A DNA stretch of 64,000 nt from JAAYUD01 sp041907665 (GTDB taxonomy: Bacteria > Bacteroidota > Bacteroidia > Bacteroidales > Bacteroidaceae): NCBI GenBank assembly GCA_041907665.1, contig JAYRGW010000012.1, positions 1-64,000 on the forward strand, in the 5' to 3' direction. Every line of letters starts with the position of its first letter. The first letter of the stretch is position 1. Position numbers and translations under genes: made by a program. Shown here in pieces: positions 1 through 8,136 of the stretch. A model generated the notes under the pieces. It worked only from the letters and a program-made list of their open reading frames with translations. It did no database searches and was not told the DNA's origin.

Positions 1-155
1 CTTATTAGACCACAATAGAACTGTAATTTGCCAATACTTTGAAAATAAAGCTGCATAAAGTATAATGATCTAATTGATGAGGATGACCATATATGAAATG
101 AGGATGCATCGTTTTGACACACCCTCAAACACATTCTTATTTTCTTAATTTTGTT

Positions 156-1250
156 CTAGTCCTTTGGACGAAAAGGAGGTCTAACGACTTCAGCTTTCAG
201 CTTACGTCCACGATTGTCAATATAGATTTCCGTTCCGACTTTACTATATTCAGGCTTTACATATCCCATACCTATTCCTTGCTTAAGTACGGGTGACATC
301 GTACCACTAGTAACCTCTCCTATTTGATCACCTTCAGCATTAAGCAATGCATAATGTTGGCGAGGAATACCGCGGTCGATCATCTTAAAGCCGACAAGCT
401 TACGAACCACTCCTTCATTCTTTTGCTTTTCAAGAGCCGTGCGATTTATAAAATTCTTTCCATCAGCAAATTTAGTAATCCACCCTAAACCTGCTTCAAT
501 GGGGGATGTCGTATCGTTTAAATCGTGACCGTAAAGGCAGAAACCCATTTCTAGACGAAGTGTATCGCGAGCGCCCAACCCCACAGGTTGAATATCAAAT
601 TCGGCACCGGCTTCGAATATAGCATTCCATATCTTCATTGCAACTTCCGGGTAGAAGTAAAGTTCAAAGCCTCCAGCACCAGTATAACCAGTATTTGAGA
701 TGATGATATTAGGAATATTTGCCATTTCTCCTACCACAAAAGTATAATAAGGTATATTATAAAGATCAATATCTGTGAGCTTCTGCAATGCTTTGATAGC
801 ATTCGGCCCTTGAATAGCAAGTTGAGCCATACGATCAGAAGAGTTCTCTAACTCTGCCCCCAGTCCGTTATGAGAAACGCACCAATTCCAATCCTTTTCA
901 ATGTTAGCAGCATTTACTACGAGCAAATATTTCTCAGGTTCGTAACAATAGACTAAAAGGTCATCAACAATACCACCTTGTTCGTTCGGGAAGCATGAAT
1001 ATTGAATTTTTCCTGGAGTAAGAGTTGCGACATTATTGGAAGTTATTGTTTGCAAAAAAGGTAATGCTTGCGGACCTTTCACCCAGAATTCTCCCATATG
1101 AGAGACATCAAATACGCCGATGCTATTCACAACAGCCATGTGCTCTTCAATAATACCTTTTTTGTACTGAATAGGCATATTATAGCCAGCAAAATCTTCC
1201 ATTTTTGCTCCCAGAGCAATATGAGTTTCTGTAAACGGAGTTGTTTTCAT
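156..1250 (-). CDS. gcvT: Glycine cleavage system aminomethyltransferase (T protein)
   Basis: The 364-residue product is the T protein, which transfers the methylene group from the H protein's lipoyl arm to tetrahydrofolate and releases ammonia. It acts in the cytoplasm with the P, H and L proteins. The N-terminus (KTTPFTETHIALGAKMEDFAGY) is family-typical, as are the FDVSHMGE segment near residues 48-55, the NTGYTGAGGFELY stretch in mid-protein, and GARDTLRLEMG, which carries the folate-site region. Length matches the family (about 360). The ATG is used because homology begins at the next residues. pepT ends 21 bases upstream on the same strand, so the two may be co-transcribed. No other gcv genes are in the window. 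Confidence 0.96.
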   Translation of the reverse strand: MKTTPFTETHIALGAKMEDFAGYNMPIQYKKGIIEEHMAVVNSIGVFDVSHMGEFWVKGPQALPFLQTITSNNVATLTPGKIQYSCFPNEQGGIVDDLLVYCYEPEKYLLVVNAANIEKDWNWCVSHNGLGAELENSSDRMAQLAIQGPNAIKALQKLTDIDLYNIPYYTFVVGEMANIPNIIISNTGYTGAGGFELYFYPEVAMKIWNAIFEAGAEFDIQPVGLGARDTLRLEMGFCLYGHDLNDTTSPIEAGLGWITKFADGKNFINRTALEKQKNEGVVRKLVGFKMIDRGIPRQHYALLNAEGDQIGEVTSGTMSPVLKQGIGMGYVKPEYSKVGTEIYIDNRGRKLKAEVVRPPFRPKD

Positions 1251-1271
1251 CTTTAGATGGTTGTTTTTAAT

Positions 1272-2498
1272 TTATTTATTAGCAGTTAATTGAATTATAT
1301 TTAATATCGTATCTTTCGCTTTCAGTAGATTCGGAATAGGTAAAAATTCATAGCGTCCATGAAAGTTTAATCCGCCAGCAAAGATATTGGGGCAAGGCAA
1401 TCCTTTAAAAGAGAGCTGTGCACCATCCGTTCCTCCCCGAATAGGTTGCACTTTGGGTGGAATACCGGCTTTCTCCATTGCTTTGTATGCAATATCAACC
1501 ACATGCATTACCGGTTCAATTTTCTCTCGCATATTGTAATATTGATCATGCAATTCTATCGTAGCAGTTCCTTCCCCGAATTCAGCATTTATCTTACGAA
1601 CTAGATGTTGCATTTCTTTCTTACGATCTTCAAAACGATTGCGATTATGGTCTCTTATAATGTAGCTCAGAACGGTATTTTCAACATCACCCTTAATGCC
1701 TACTAAATGATAAAATCCTTCATACCCTTCAGTATGTTCAGGAGTTTCATGCCTAGGCAACATCTCAATAAACTGATTAGCAACTCGAATAGAATTCACC
1801 ATTTTATGTTTGGCATATCCCGGATGAACATTACATCCTTTAAAAGTAATCTTTGCTGAAGCAGCATTGAAATTCTCGTATTCCAATTCACCCAATTCTC
1901 CACCATCCATCGTATAAGCCCAATCACAACCGAACTTCTCGACGTCAAACTTATGGGCACCAAGGCCTATTTCTTCGTCAGGATTAAAACCTATACGAAC
2001 TTTACCGTGTTTTATTTCAGGATGATCTTTCAAATATACCAGCGCAGAAACAATAGAAGCGATGCCCGCCTTATCATCAGCGCCCAACAAAGTCTTTCCA
2101 TTCGTAACGATAATATCTTCTCCTTTATGATCGAGCAACTCAGGAAACTGTTTCGGAGAAAGAATGATATTTTCTTCTGCACACAATACAATATCTTTAC
2201 CATCGTATTTCTCTACAATACGAGGAGATACATTCTTTCCACTCATATCAGGACTTGTATCCATATGAGCAATAAACCCGATAACAGGAATTTGTTTATC
2301 GGTATTGGCAGGCAAAGTAGCAAAGAGATAACCATTTTCGTCAAGACTTATTTCGGAAAAGCCTAAAGATTCCAACTCCGATTTTAAATAATTGGCAAAG
2401 ACCATTTGTCCTGGGGTACTGGGAGTAAGGCCAGTAAGCTCATCGCTTTGCGTATCATAGCTCACATACTTTAAAAAGCGTTCTACTAACTGATTCAT
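1272..2498 (-). CDS. pepT: Peptidase T (tripeptide aminopeptidase, M20B)
   Basis: The product is a cytoplasmic zinc tripeptidase of 408 residues that removes N-terminal residues from tripeptides. M20 metal-ligand motifs are present: GFIAHMDTSPD (HxD), GADDKAGIAS, the catalytic pair in NPDEEIGLGAHKFD, and the C-terminal PIRGGTDGAQLS and FAGGLNFHGRYEFLP. An upstream ATG would add 19 low-complexity residues. I chose the internal ATG because family homology starts at NQLVERFLKYVSYDTQSD and the length then equals the usual ~408. gcvT follows 21 bases downstream. Upstream lies the M64 peptidase gene, separated by a short AT-rich gap. Confidence 0.95.
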   Translation of the reverse strand: MNQLVERFLKYVSYDTQSDELTGLTPSTPGQMVFANYLKSELESLGFSEISLDENGYLFATLPANTDKQIPVIGFIAHMDTSPDMSGKNVSPRIVEKYDGKDIVLCAEENIILSPKQFPELLDHKGEDIIVTNGKTLLGADDKAGIASIVSALVYLKDHPEIKHGKVRIGFNPDEEIGLGAHKFDVEKFGCDWAYTMDGGELGELEYENFNAASAKITFKGCNVHPGYAKHKMVNSIRVANQFIEMLPRHETPEHTEGYEGFYHLVGIKGDVENTVLSYIIRDHNRNRFEDRKKEMQHLVRKINAEFGEGTATIELHDQYYNMREKIEPVMHVVDIAYKAMEKAGIPPKVQPIRGGTDGAQLSFKGLPCPNIFAGGLNFHGRYEFLPIPNLLKAKDTILNIIQLTANK

Positions 2499-2565
2499 AT
2501 TATTCTTATTTTTATTACGTAAAGATACTAAAACTATTTCTAAATAAATGCGCAAATATTTTTAA

Positions 2566-3852
2566 TTATGGCATAGTATAAAAATCGATCATACGCTGTA
2601 ATGCTCTTCGGCAAACAGGACAAAAAGTAGGGCATTCGTTCGTACGCATTCTACAATCATAAGAGGCACGATAAATGCCTTTGCCTGAATAGCCTGCGCC
2701 CTCATAAAGTCCAACAGCATACTTCTCTTTATCTTTCGGCAATGTTGGTATAGGAGTTCCTTTCTTCAGCATATCCTGCCACTTCGAAGCAAAGTCAACA
2801 CGAGTTGTGATATTTTGTTCCCATGGTTCAACATTTAAAGGATAAGTATCATCCATTACATCCCCATCATACCAATATTCATCAGCTAAACCGCCAAAAG
2901 CATGTCCGAATTCATGAACCACCACAGGACGAAATTTATAATGATGAGCCGCTGTCAAAGTTATATCATTATAGATTCCACCACCACCATATTTCTCGGT
3001 ATTGGCCAATACAATAAGATGTTCATAAGGTATTCCGGCAACAGCATCATTTATCGCCTTAATATGAGTAGTTGTGAGATAACGATCGGAATAGAATGTA
3101 TCAAAATGAGCCATAAATGCTGTATTTTTCCAATCTCCCTTGTCGGGAATACTAACCCCACTATCAATAGATGGAGTTGCTACAGCCACTACATTGAAAC
3201 GGCTCTTCATAGACTTAAACGGTTCATGATCGAATAAACTCTCACAAGCCACCGAAGCATCATCATAGAAACGATTCATTTCAAGAGCTGTGTAACCTTC
3301 GCCAACTATCGCGACATCAATACAATCGGCATAGCTACCTCCTTTCTGCAAATATTTATACGAAGGGATATTAGACACGCCCTTTGCATGAATCAGTATA
3401 TCAGAAGGATTAATATAATGAACGACACAAGCGATAGGCACATTTGAGGAATTATAGAGTGTCGTTTCGACCTTAACAGTACGTTTAGGGAAAGGTATTA
3501 AAACTGTATGCTCAAAACCCTTTGGCAATAGCTTTGCTTCTTTGGTCGAAATCCATTCCAAAAAGAGAGAAGAAAAAGAATTGGCATAAATCCGAGTACC
3601 GCTCAAAGAATCAGTAACAACTGTCTGCCCATTACCTTTGAGGGGTGGTTCAGAAAGATGATAACGACGCCCCGCCCATTGAGGCAGTGACGAAAGTTCG
3701 TCCACATAAATAGCTTGCTTTTGAGCATCTCCCGAAAGCAAATAGTCTATTCGCAACGTTTTATCTACAAAATAATCTGTAAAGTTCTGGGCATTTGCAA
3801 GCGTTGCAAAAAACACGAAAAACAAAGTCCATAAAAACAGTCTCATTTTCAT
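2566..3852 (-). CDS. Secreted M64-family (IgA peptidase-like) zinc metallopeptidase
   Basis: The 428-residue product has an N-terminal signal peptide (hydrophobic core about residues 4-20, ending ANAQ) and is probably exported. The C-terminal half carries the zinc motif HEFGH at 313-317 followed by AFGGLADEYWY, the extended zincin signature of peptidase family M64 as found in Bacteroidales. The N-terminal ~170 residues resemble the beta-sandwich M64 N domain. A Cys-rich tail (CRMRTNECPTFCPVC) may form disulfides. Family M64 was founded on a Clostridium IgA protease, but most Bacteroidales members have unknown substrates, so I do not assign IgA cleavage. A -7-like TAACTTTG box lies at 3872-3879 on the minus strand. 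Confidence 0.85.
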   Translation of the reverse strand: MKMRLFLWTLFFVFFATLANAQNFTDYFVDKTLRIDYLLSGDAQKQAIYVDELSSLPQWAGRRYHLSEPPLKGNGQTVVTDSLSGTRIYANSFSSLFLEWISTKEAKLLPKGFEHTVLIPFPKRTVKVETTLYNSSNVPIACVVHYINPSDILIHAKGVSNIPSYKYLQKGGSYADCIDVAIVGEGYTALEMNRFYDDASVACESLFDHEPFKSMKSRFNVVAVATPSIDSGVSIPDKGDWKNTAFMAHFDTFYSDRYLTTTHIKAINDAVAGIPYEHLIVLANTEKYGGGGIYNDITLTAAHHYKFRPVVVHEFGHAFGGLADEYWYDGDVMDDTYPLNVEPWEQNITTRVDFASKWQDMLKKGTPIPTLPKDKEKYAVGLYEGAGYSGKGIYRASYDCRMRTNECPTFCPVCRRALQRMIDFYTMP

Positions 3853-3975
3853 CTTCTATTTATTTAGATTACAAAGTTAATGATAGTCTTTGACTTTTTC
3901 TAAAAAACTACAAATAGCTTTCATTTTAAAACAAATAAAATTTAAAAAACGCAGATAACACCAGAAAAAAGTTAC

Positions 3976-3983
3976 TATCTTTG
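3976..3983 (+). promoter_or_regulatory. -7 promoter element of the Lrp/AsnC gene
   Basis: TATCTTTG matches the Bacteroidota -7 consensus TAnnTTTG exactly. It lies 39 bases before the start codon. No good -33 TTTG is seen at the expected distance, so only the -7 part is supported. Confidence 0.5.
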
Positions 3984-4022
3984 CAAAAAACAGATTAATA
4001 ACAACCAAATTATAATAAGACC

Positions 4023-4541
4023 ATGAGACATCAACCGTTAGATGAATTGGACGAGCAAATTTTAAAGATCGTTATAAGCAATGCCCGAATTCCTTTTTTA
4101 GAGGTTGCTCGTGCTTGCAATGTTTCCGGAGCAGCGGTTCATCAGCGTATTAGAAAATTGACAGATATCGGAATCATTAAAGGCTCCAACTATATTGTTG
4201 ACCCGGAAAGAATGGGATACGAAACTTGTGCTTTTATTGGAATTTATTTAAAAGATCCCGAACTCTTCGATGATGTAGTTGCAGCATTGAGTAAAGTCCC
4301 AGAAGTTGTAGAATGCCACTACACCACAGGTAAATACGACATGTTTATCAAAATGTATGCCCGCAACAATCGTCATCTTATGAAAATCATCCACGATAAG
4401 CTTCAAGGTATTGGCATAGCTCGTACCGAAACACTTATATCGTTCACAGAAGGCCTTCATAGACAAGTCCCTATTTTAAGTAACTTGGATGAATATGATG
4501 AAAAAGAATTCAACATAGACGAAATAAACGATAATTACTAA
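4023..4541 (+). CDS. Lrp/AsnC family transcriptional regulator
   Basis: The 172-residue product has an N-terminal winged HTH (about residues 6-60, with LDEQILKIVISNARIPFLEVAR followed by VSGAAVHQRIRKLTDIGII) and a C-terminal RAM/AsnC ligand-binding domain (about 65-145). The family forms octameric or dodecameric DNA-binding proteins that sense amino acids. The final ~25 residues are acidic and beyond the core. The gene is convergent with folA (22 bases apart) and has its own promoter. The neighbours do not reveal its target or ligand. It is not linked to the ilv operon 12 kb away by anything visible. Confidence 0.93.
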   Translation: MRHQPLDELDEQILKIVISNARIPFLEVARACNVSGAAVHQRIRKLTDIGIIKGSNYIVDPERMGYETCAFIGIYLKDPELFDDVVAALSKVPEVVECHYTTGKYDMFIKMYARNNRHLMKIIHDKLQGIGIARTETLISFTEGLHRQVPILSNLDEYDEKEFNIDEINDNY

Positions 4542-4563
4542 CCTTTCTAAAGAGAAAGCATCC

Positions 4564-5061
4564 TTAAATTCGTTCGTAGTCGACAAAAGAATATGCAAAG
4601 GCGTGTTTTTCATCCATTGGATGAGCTTCACGTCTTTTTTCATGCCATACTTTAGAGTCAACCACTGGAAAATAAACATCCGCTTTCGAAGCTGTAGCAT
4701 CTATTTCGGTAAGATACAACTTATCAGCTTTTTCAATAGCTTGCTTATAAACTTCAGCACCACCTATAATAAAGATCTTTTCATCATTACGACAACGATT
4801 TAGAGCGAGCTCAAGCGAAGGAAACACTTCAGCATTCGGAAAAGATAATTCATTATTCGAAGAAAGTACAATATTTCTGCGGTTAGGTAACGCTCCTTTA
4901 GGCAAAGATTCAAAAGTATGACGCCCCATAATAATAGTATGCCCAGTAGTAAGTTCTTTGAATCTTTTCAGATCCGCAGATAAATGAAAAAGTAATTGAT
5001 TCTTATAGCCAAGAGCCCTATTACGATCTATGGCTGCAATAATAATGATTTGACCATTCAT
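4564..5061 (-). CDS. folA: Dihydrofolate reductase
   Basis: The 165-residue enzyme reduces dihydrofolate to tetrahydrofolate with NADPH. Visible family features are IIAAIDRNRALGYKNQL at the N-terminus, the catalytic acid Asp30 in LSADLKRFKELT, the IMGRHTFESLP cofactor segment, and IIGGAEVYKQAI near residues 98-109. It starts 13 bases after the thyA stop on the same strand, so the two form a thyA-folA operon. This is a functional pairing, because thymidylate synthase produces the dihydrofolate that this enzyme recycles. It converges with the Lrp/AsnC gene. Confidence 0.97.
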   Translation of the reverse strand: MNGQIIIIAAIDRNRALGYKNQLLFHLSADLKRFKELTTGHTIIMGRHTFESLPKGALPNRRNIVLSSNNELSFPNAEVFPSLELALNRCRNDEKIFIIGGAEVYKQAIEKADKLYLTEIDATASKADVYFPVVDSKVWHEKRREAHPMDEKHAFAYSFVDYERI

Positions 5062-5074
5062 AACAAAGGAAATA

Positions 5075-5869
5075 TTAAACGGCTACTTCGGCCGAGATAT
5101 GAGGATAAGGATTGTAATCAGTCAATTCAAAATCCTCGTACTTAAACTCAAACAAATCTTTCACCTCTGCATTAATAATCATTCTCGGCAATGCCCTAGG
5201 AGTTCTTGACAATTGAAGCTTGACCTGTTCTAAATGATTTTTATAAATATGTGCATCACCGAGTGTATGAACAAAATCTCCAGCTTTTAATCCACAGACT
5301 TGAGCCATCATCATCAGCAACAAAGAATAGGAAGCAATATTAAATGGTACACCCAAAAATATATCTGCGCTGCGTTGATACAGTTGCAAACTAAGACGCC
5401 CATCGGCTACATAAAATTGAAAAAGACAATGACAAGGAGGCAATTTCATTTGTGGAACATCGGCTACATTCCACGCACAAACCATTATTCGGCGAGAATC
5501 AGGATTGTTTTTTATCGTATCGATCACTTCACTGATTTGATCAATAGTACCGCCTGTATAATCTTTCCATGCCCGCCATTGTTTTCCATATATCGGTCCT
5601 AATTCACCCTTCTCATCTGCCCACTCATTCCAAATGCGCACTCCATGTTCTTGAAGATATTTCACATTGGTATCCCCTTGCAAGAACCACAGCAATTCAT
5701 AAATGATTGATTTAAGATGTAGTTTCTTTGTCGTCAAACAGGGAAAACCATCATCCAAATGAAAACGCATCTGATGACCGAACACACTAATAGTGCCCGT
5801 ACCCGTGCGATCTTCTTTCTCGACACCCTCGGTCAGCACCCTATTGAGTAAATCCAAATATTGTTTCAT
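5075..5869 (-). CDS. thyA: Thymidylate synthase
   Basis: The product is 264 residues, the same length as the E. coli enzyme. It methylates dUMP to dTMP using methylenetetrahydrofolate. The active-site Cys146 lies in LPPCHCLFQFYV. Other conserved parts are EDRTGTGTISVFG, the RRIMVCAWNV arginine pair, QRSADIFLGVPFNIASY and the C-terminal DYNPYPHISAEVAV. A longer frame adds ten residues upstream. The chosen ATG begins MKQYLDLL, where homology starts. It is first in the thyA-folA operon, with a strong promoter immediately upstream (next entry). Confidence 0.97.
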   Translation of the reverse strand: MKQYLDLLNRVLTEGVEKEDRTGTGTISVFGHQMRFHLDDGFPCLTTKKLHLKSIIYELLWFLQGDTNVKYLQEHGVRIWNEWADEKGELGPIYGKQWRAWKDYTGGTIDQISEVIDTIKNNPDSRRIMVCAWNVADVPQMKLPPCHCLFQFYVADGRLSLQLYQRSADIFLGVPFNIASYSLLLMMMAQVCGLKAGDFVHTLGDAHIYKNHLEQVKLQLSRTPRALPRMIINAEVKDLFEFKYEDFELTDYNPYPHISAEVAV

Positions 5870-5876
5870 AATGCTA

Positions 5877-5907
5877 CAAAGATAATGTAAGCTGCGCAAA
5901 TAACAAA
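5877..5907 (-). promoter_or_regulatory. thyA-folA promoter
   Basis: On the minus strand TTTG (5904-5907) and TATCTTTG (5877-5884) are 19 bases apart, a full match to the Bacteroidota consensus. The start of transcription is expected near 5872, only a few bases before the thyA ATG at 5869. The mRNA may therefore be nearly leaderless. Confidence 0.75.
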
Positions 5908-5919
5908 AGCATAAGAGGT

Positions 5920-6453
5920 CTATTTTCGATGCAAATAAGTATTGATTGCATCATTAAATGGTTTATCTATCACACCATCAATTCTATACTTTTCCTTTTC
6001 TTTCTTTACTCTTAATTTCACTGTCACAAGAGAATGATCTCCCGAGAATATATAGGTTACAACATACACACCTTCTAATTTAGTGTCTTTTCCCACACCA
6101 AGCGTTTTCAAACATTCGCTATCCCAGTCTTGCGCCTGAATAAAAATATCCCAATCGACAAAAGACTCATCAAGTTTCTCCTGAGTATGCTTCATTCCAA
6201 GTAATATTTTATAAAATGATGCAGACAAGTATTTCTTTAGTACTACACGAGTATTAGCATTTCTATCAAGCGCAGCAAAGTAATCCTGATAAAACTGTTT
6301 CAGCATTAAAAAGATTTCTTTATCTGCATTCCCCTTAATACATTTAGCAGAGACCTGTCTAACCTCTTGCTTATAGATTTTTGCAACACATCTGGTAGAA
6401 AAGGCAAATAAAAAGGAGGTAAGGCATAAGAGAAACAAAAGATTTCTTTTCAT
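5920..6453 (-). CDS. Secreted protein of unknown function, DUF3828-like
   Basis: The 177-residue product has a signal peptide (hydrophobic residues about 4-18) and is probably periplasmic. The body is a small alpha+beta domain with FYQDYFAAL near residues 54-62, a tryptophan/aspartate-rich DWDIFIQAQDWDSE stretch, and closing strands VTVKLRVKKEKEKYRIDGVID. This layout resembles DUF3828, and the name rests on that resemblance only. No catalytic motif is visible. It lies upstream of thyA on the same strand (50 bases), but thyA has its own strong promoter. The start is 21 bases from the edge of the inverted-repeat element described next. Confidence 0.7.
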   Translation of the reverse strand: MKRNLLFLLCLTSFLFAFSTRCVAKIYKQEVRQVSAKCIKGNADKEIFLMLKQFYQDYFAALDRNANTRVVLKKYLSASFYKILLGMKHTQEKLDESFVDWDIFIQAQDWDSECLKTLGVGKDTKLEGVYVVTYIFSGDHSLVTVKLRVKKEKEKYRIDGVIDKPFNDAINTYLHRK

Positions 6454-6474
6454 GACAAAATATTATAATTATTG

Positions 6475-6696
6475 CTGTCCGGTAAAAACAAATTGAAAGT
6501 CCTAAAGTCCTTTATTTATGTGGAGTTCAAGCGTTTTCCTAACTTAGGGGCTTACTTTTTCTTTTGAATAGTAAACAAGAGCAAATTGCTTTATATTACC
6601 ATATATTAGACATAAAAGCCTTGGGAAAGCACAAATATACTCGTTTTAGAGTACTTTTAGCAATAACTAAATTTCGACAAAAGTTTTACCGGACAG
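6475..6696. mobile_element. MITE-like element with 13-bp terminal inverted repeats
   Basis: A 222-bp non-coding segment is bounded by perfect inverted repeats CTGTCCGGTAAAA (6475-6487) and TTTTACCGGACAG (6684-6696). The inside is AT-rich with no credible gene. It fills the gap between a gene start and a gene end. Flanks are AT-rich (TAATTATTG to the left, TAATATATT to the right), only 6 of 9 matching, so a target duplication is not convincing. The layout is that of a miniature non-autonomous transposon. No transposase is in the window. Confidence 0.55.
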
Positions 6697-6732
6697 TAAT
6701 ATATTATAATAGATCATTTGTATTTAATACTG

Positions 6733-8073
6733 CTACAATACAGGAGTAAACAAATTAGCAAACCAAGACACAAACTTCCTCCATGGCGAAAGCTTCTTCC
6801 AATAAGCACGAGTCAGAGGTACACAATCTTTCACGTCCGAATCAAATATCGAATTGAGTGTAGCTGTCACCTTTCTATTAAAAATATAAGCATTATCTTC
6901 GTAATCATATCGCAAACTACGGCTATTCAAATTGGCTGTTCCAACCGTACAAAATCGCTCGTCTACAGTCATCATCTTTGTATGATGAAAGCCACCATAA
7001 TAAAGATAAATCCGCGCTCCCTTCTTCATTAATTTATGCAAGATATACCGAGAAGCATCTGGGGTAAAAGGAATATCCGATTTGGCCGACATCATGATTT
7101 CCACATTCACTCCCCGCTTAATAGCATTATCAAGAGCTTTTCTAATAGAGGTTGTCGGTACAAAATAAGGATTTACGATACGCAGGCTATGATGAGCGGC
7201 ATTAATCGTTTCGACAAAAGATCGGCGAAGTAAATCGGGGGATTTACGAGGACATCGATCAACAATTGCCACTTGCATATTATGACAATAATTAGAGGTG
7301 GAATCGGAAACAATACTATCAGTGTTTTGCTTTGGGAAATATTCATCACCGCCAATATTCTGATGAGTGGATTTATTCCACATCGCCAAAAATATCTTCT
7401 GTAATTCATAGACAGCACTACCCTCTATATGCAAATGAATATCACGCCATGCTCCGATTTTAGGCAACCCATTGATATAATAATCGGCCACATTCATTCC
7501 ACCAGTATAACCGACTAACCCATCGACAACAACTATTTTACGATGATCGCGATGAAACACATGATTAACATAAGGGAACTTTATCGGATCAAATTTCTTT
7601 ATCTCAATTCCTTCTTCCCTGATCTTTTTCAGATTGCTATTGCGCAATGGTTTATTGTTAGACCAATTGCCAAAATCATCAAACAAAGCTCTGACCTGAA
7701 CTCCCTCTTTTACTTTTAGAGATAATAAATCAAATAAGGCATTGGCTATAGAATCATTTCGGAAATTAAAATATTCGAGGTGGACAAACTTTTTCGCTTT
7801 ACGAATAACACTGAACATATCGGTAAACTTCTCTCGGCCACTTTCTAATATATCAACATAATTATTGTAAGTAACCTGAACACCCTGATGCAACAGAAAA
7901 TTCTTGACGATGGAATCCGAAGGTTGACTTTGCAGCGTATCTACAGTTTGACATTTATTTATCAAATATGCAGAACAACTTCTTGGACAATGCCCTTGCG
8001 CCGAAGAAGCAAATACAAGAGATAGAATAATTGCAACATACCTTATTTGCAATTTAAGTTCTCGAAATTTCAT
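6733..8073 (-). CDS. Phospholipase D-superfamily (cardiolipin synthase-like) protein
   Basis: The 446-residue product has two HKD catalytic motifs: His177-x-Lys179-x4-Asp184 in HRDHRKIVVVDG and His364-x-Lys366-x4-Asp371 in HHTKMMTVDE. Each is followed by the usual downstream residues (GYTGGMN; GTANLNSRS). Such pairs catalyse phosphatidyl transfer, as in cardiolipin synthase or phosphatidylserine synthase. The N-terminus (from ATG at 8073) has one hydrophobic segment, about residues 11-27, acting as signal peptide or anchor. An in-frame start 21 codons upstream is possible, but a strong promoter overlaps that stretch. It follows the LtaS-like gene on the same strand. Confidence 0.88.
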   Translation of the reverse strand: MKFRELKLQIRYVAIILSLVFASSAQGHCPRSCSAYLINKCQTVDTLQSQPSDSIVKNFLLHQGVQVTYNNYVDILESGREKFTDMFSVIRKAKKFVHLEYFNFRNDSIANALFDLLSLKVKEGVQVRALFDDFGNWSNNKPLRNSNLKKIREEGIEIKKFDPIKFPYVNHVFHRDHRKIVVVDGLVGYTGGMNVADYYINGLPKIGAWRDIHLHIEGSAVYELQKIFLAMWNKSTHQNIGGDEYFPKQNTDSIVSDSTSNYCHNMQVAIVDRCPRKSPDLLRRSFVETINAAHHSLRIVNPYFVPTTSIRKALDNAIKRGVNVEIMMSAKSDIPFTPDASRYILHKLMKKGARIYLYYGGFHHTKMMTVDERFCTVGTANLNSRSLRYDYEDNAYIFNRKVTATLNSIFDSDVKDCVPLTRAYWKKLSPWRKFVSWFANLFTPVL

Positions 8074-8077
8074 TTTA

Positions 8078-8108
8078 CAAAGGTAATGTTTGGCATTAGA
8101 ACTACAAA
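8078..8108 (-). promoter_or_regulatory. Promoter of the PLD-family gene
   Basis: On the minus strand TTTG (8105-8108) and TACCTTTG (8078-8085) are 19 bases apart, matching the Bacteroidota consensus. Transcription should begin close to 8073, which is the A of the chosen ATG. This supports the short start and suggests a leaderless message. Confidence 0.65.
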
Positions 8109-8136
8109 AATAATCGTGCTTATTTTTGTTATTCAC

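Noticed and set aside
6564..6749. 61-codon frame inside the MITE-like element
   Set aside because: It crosses the right terminal repeat and resembles no transposase or other protein.
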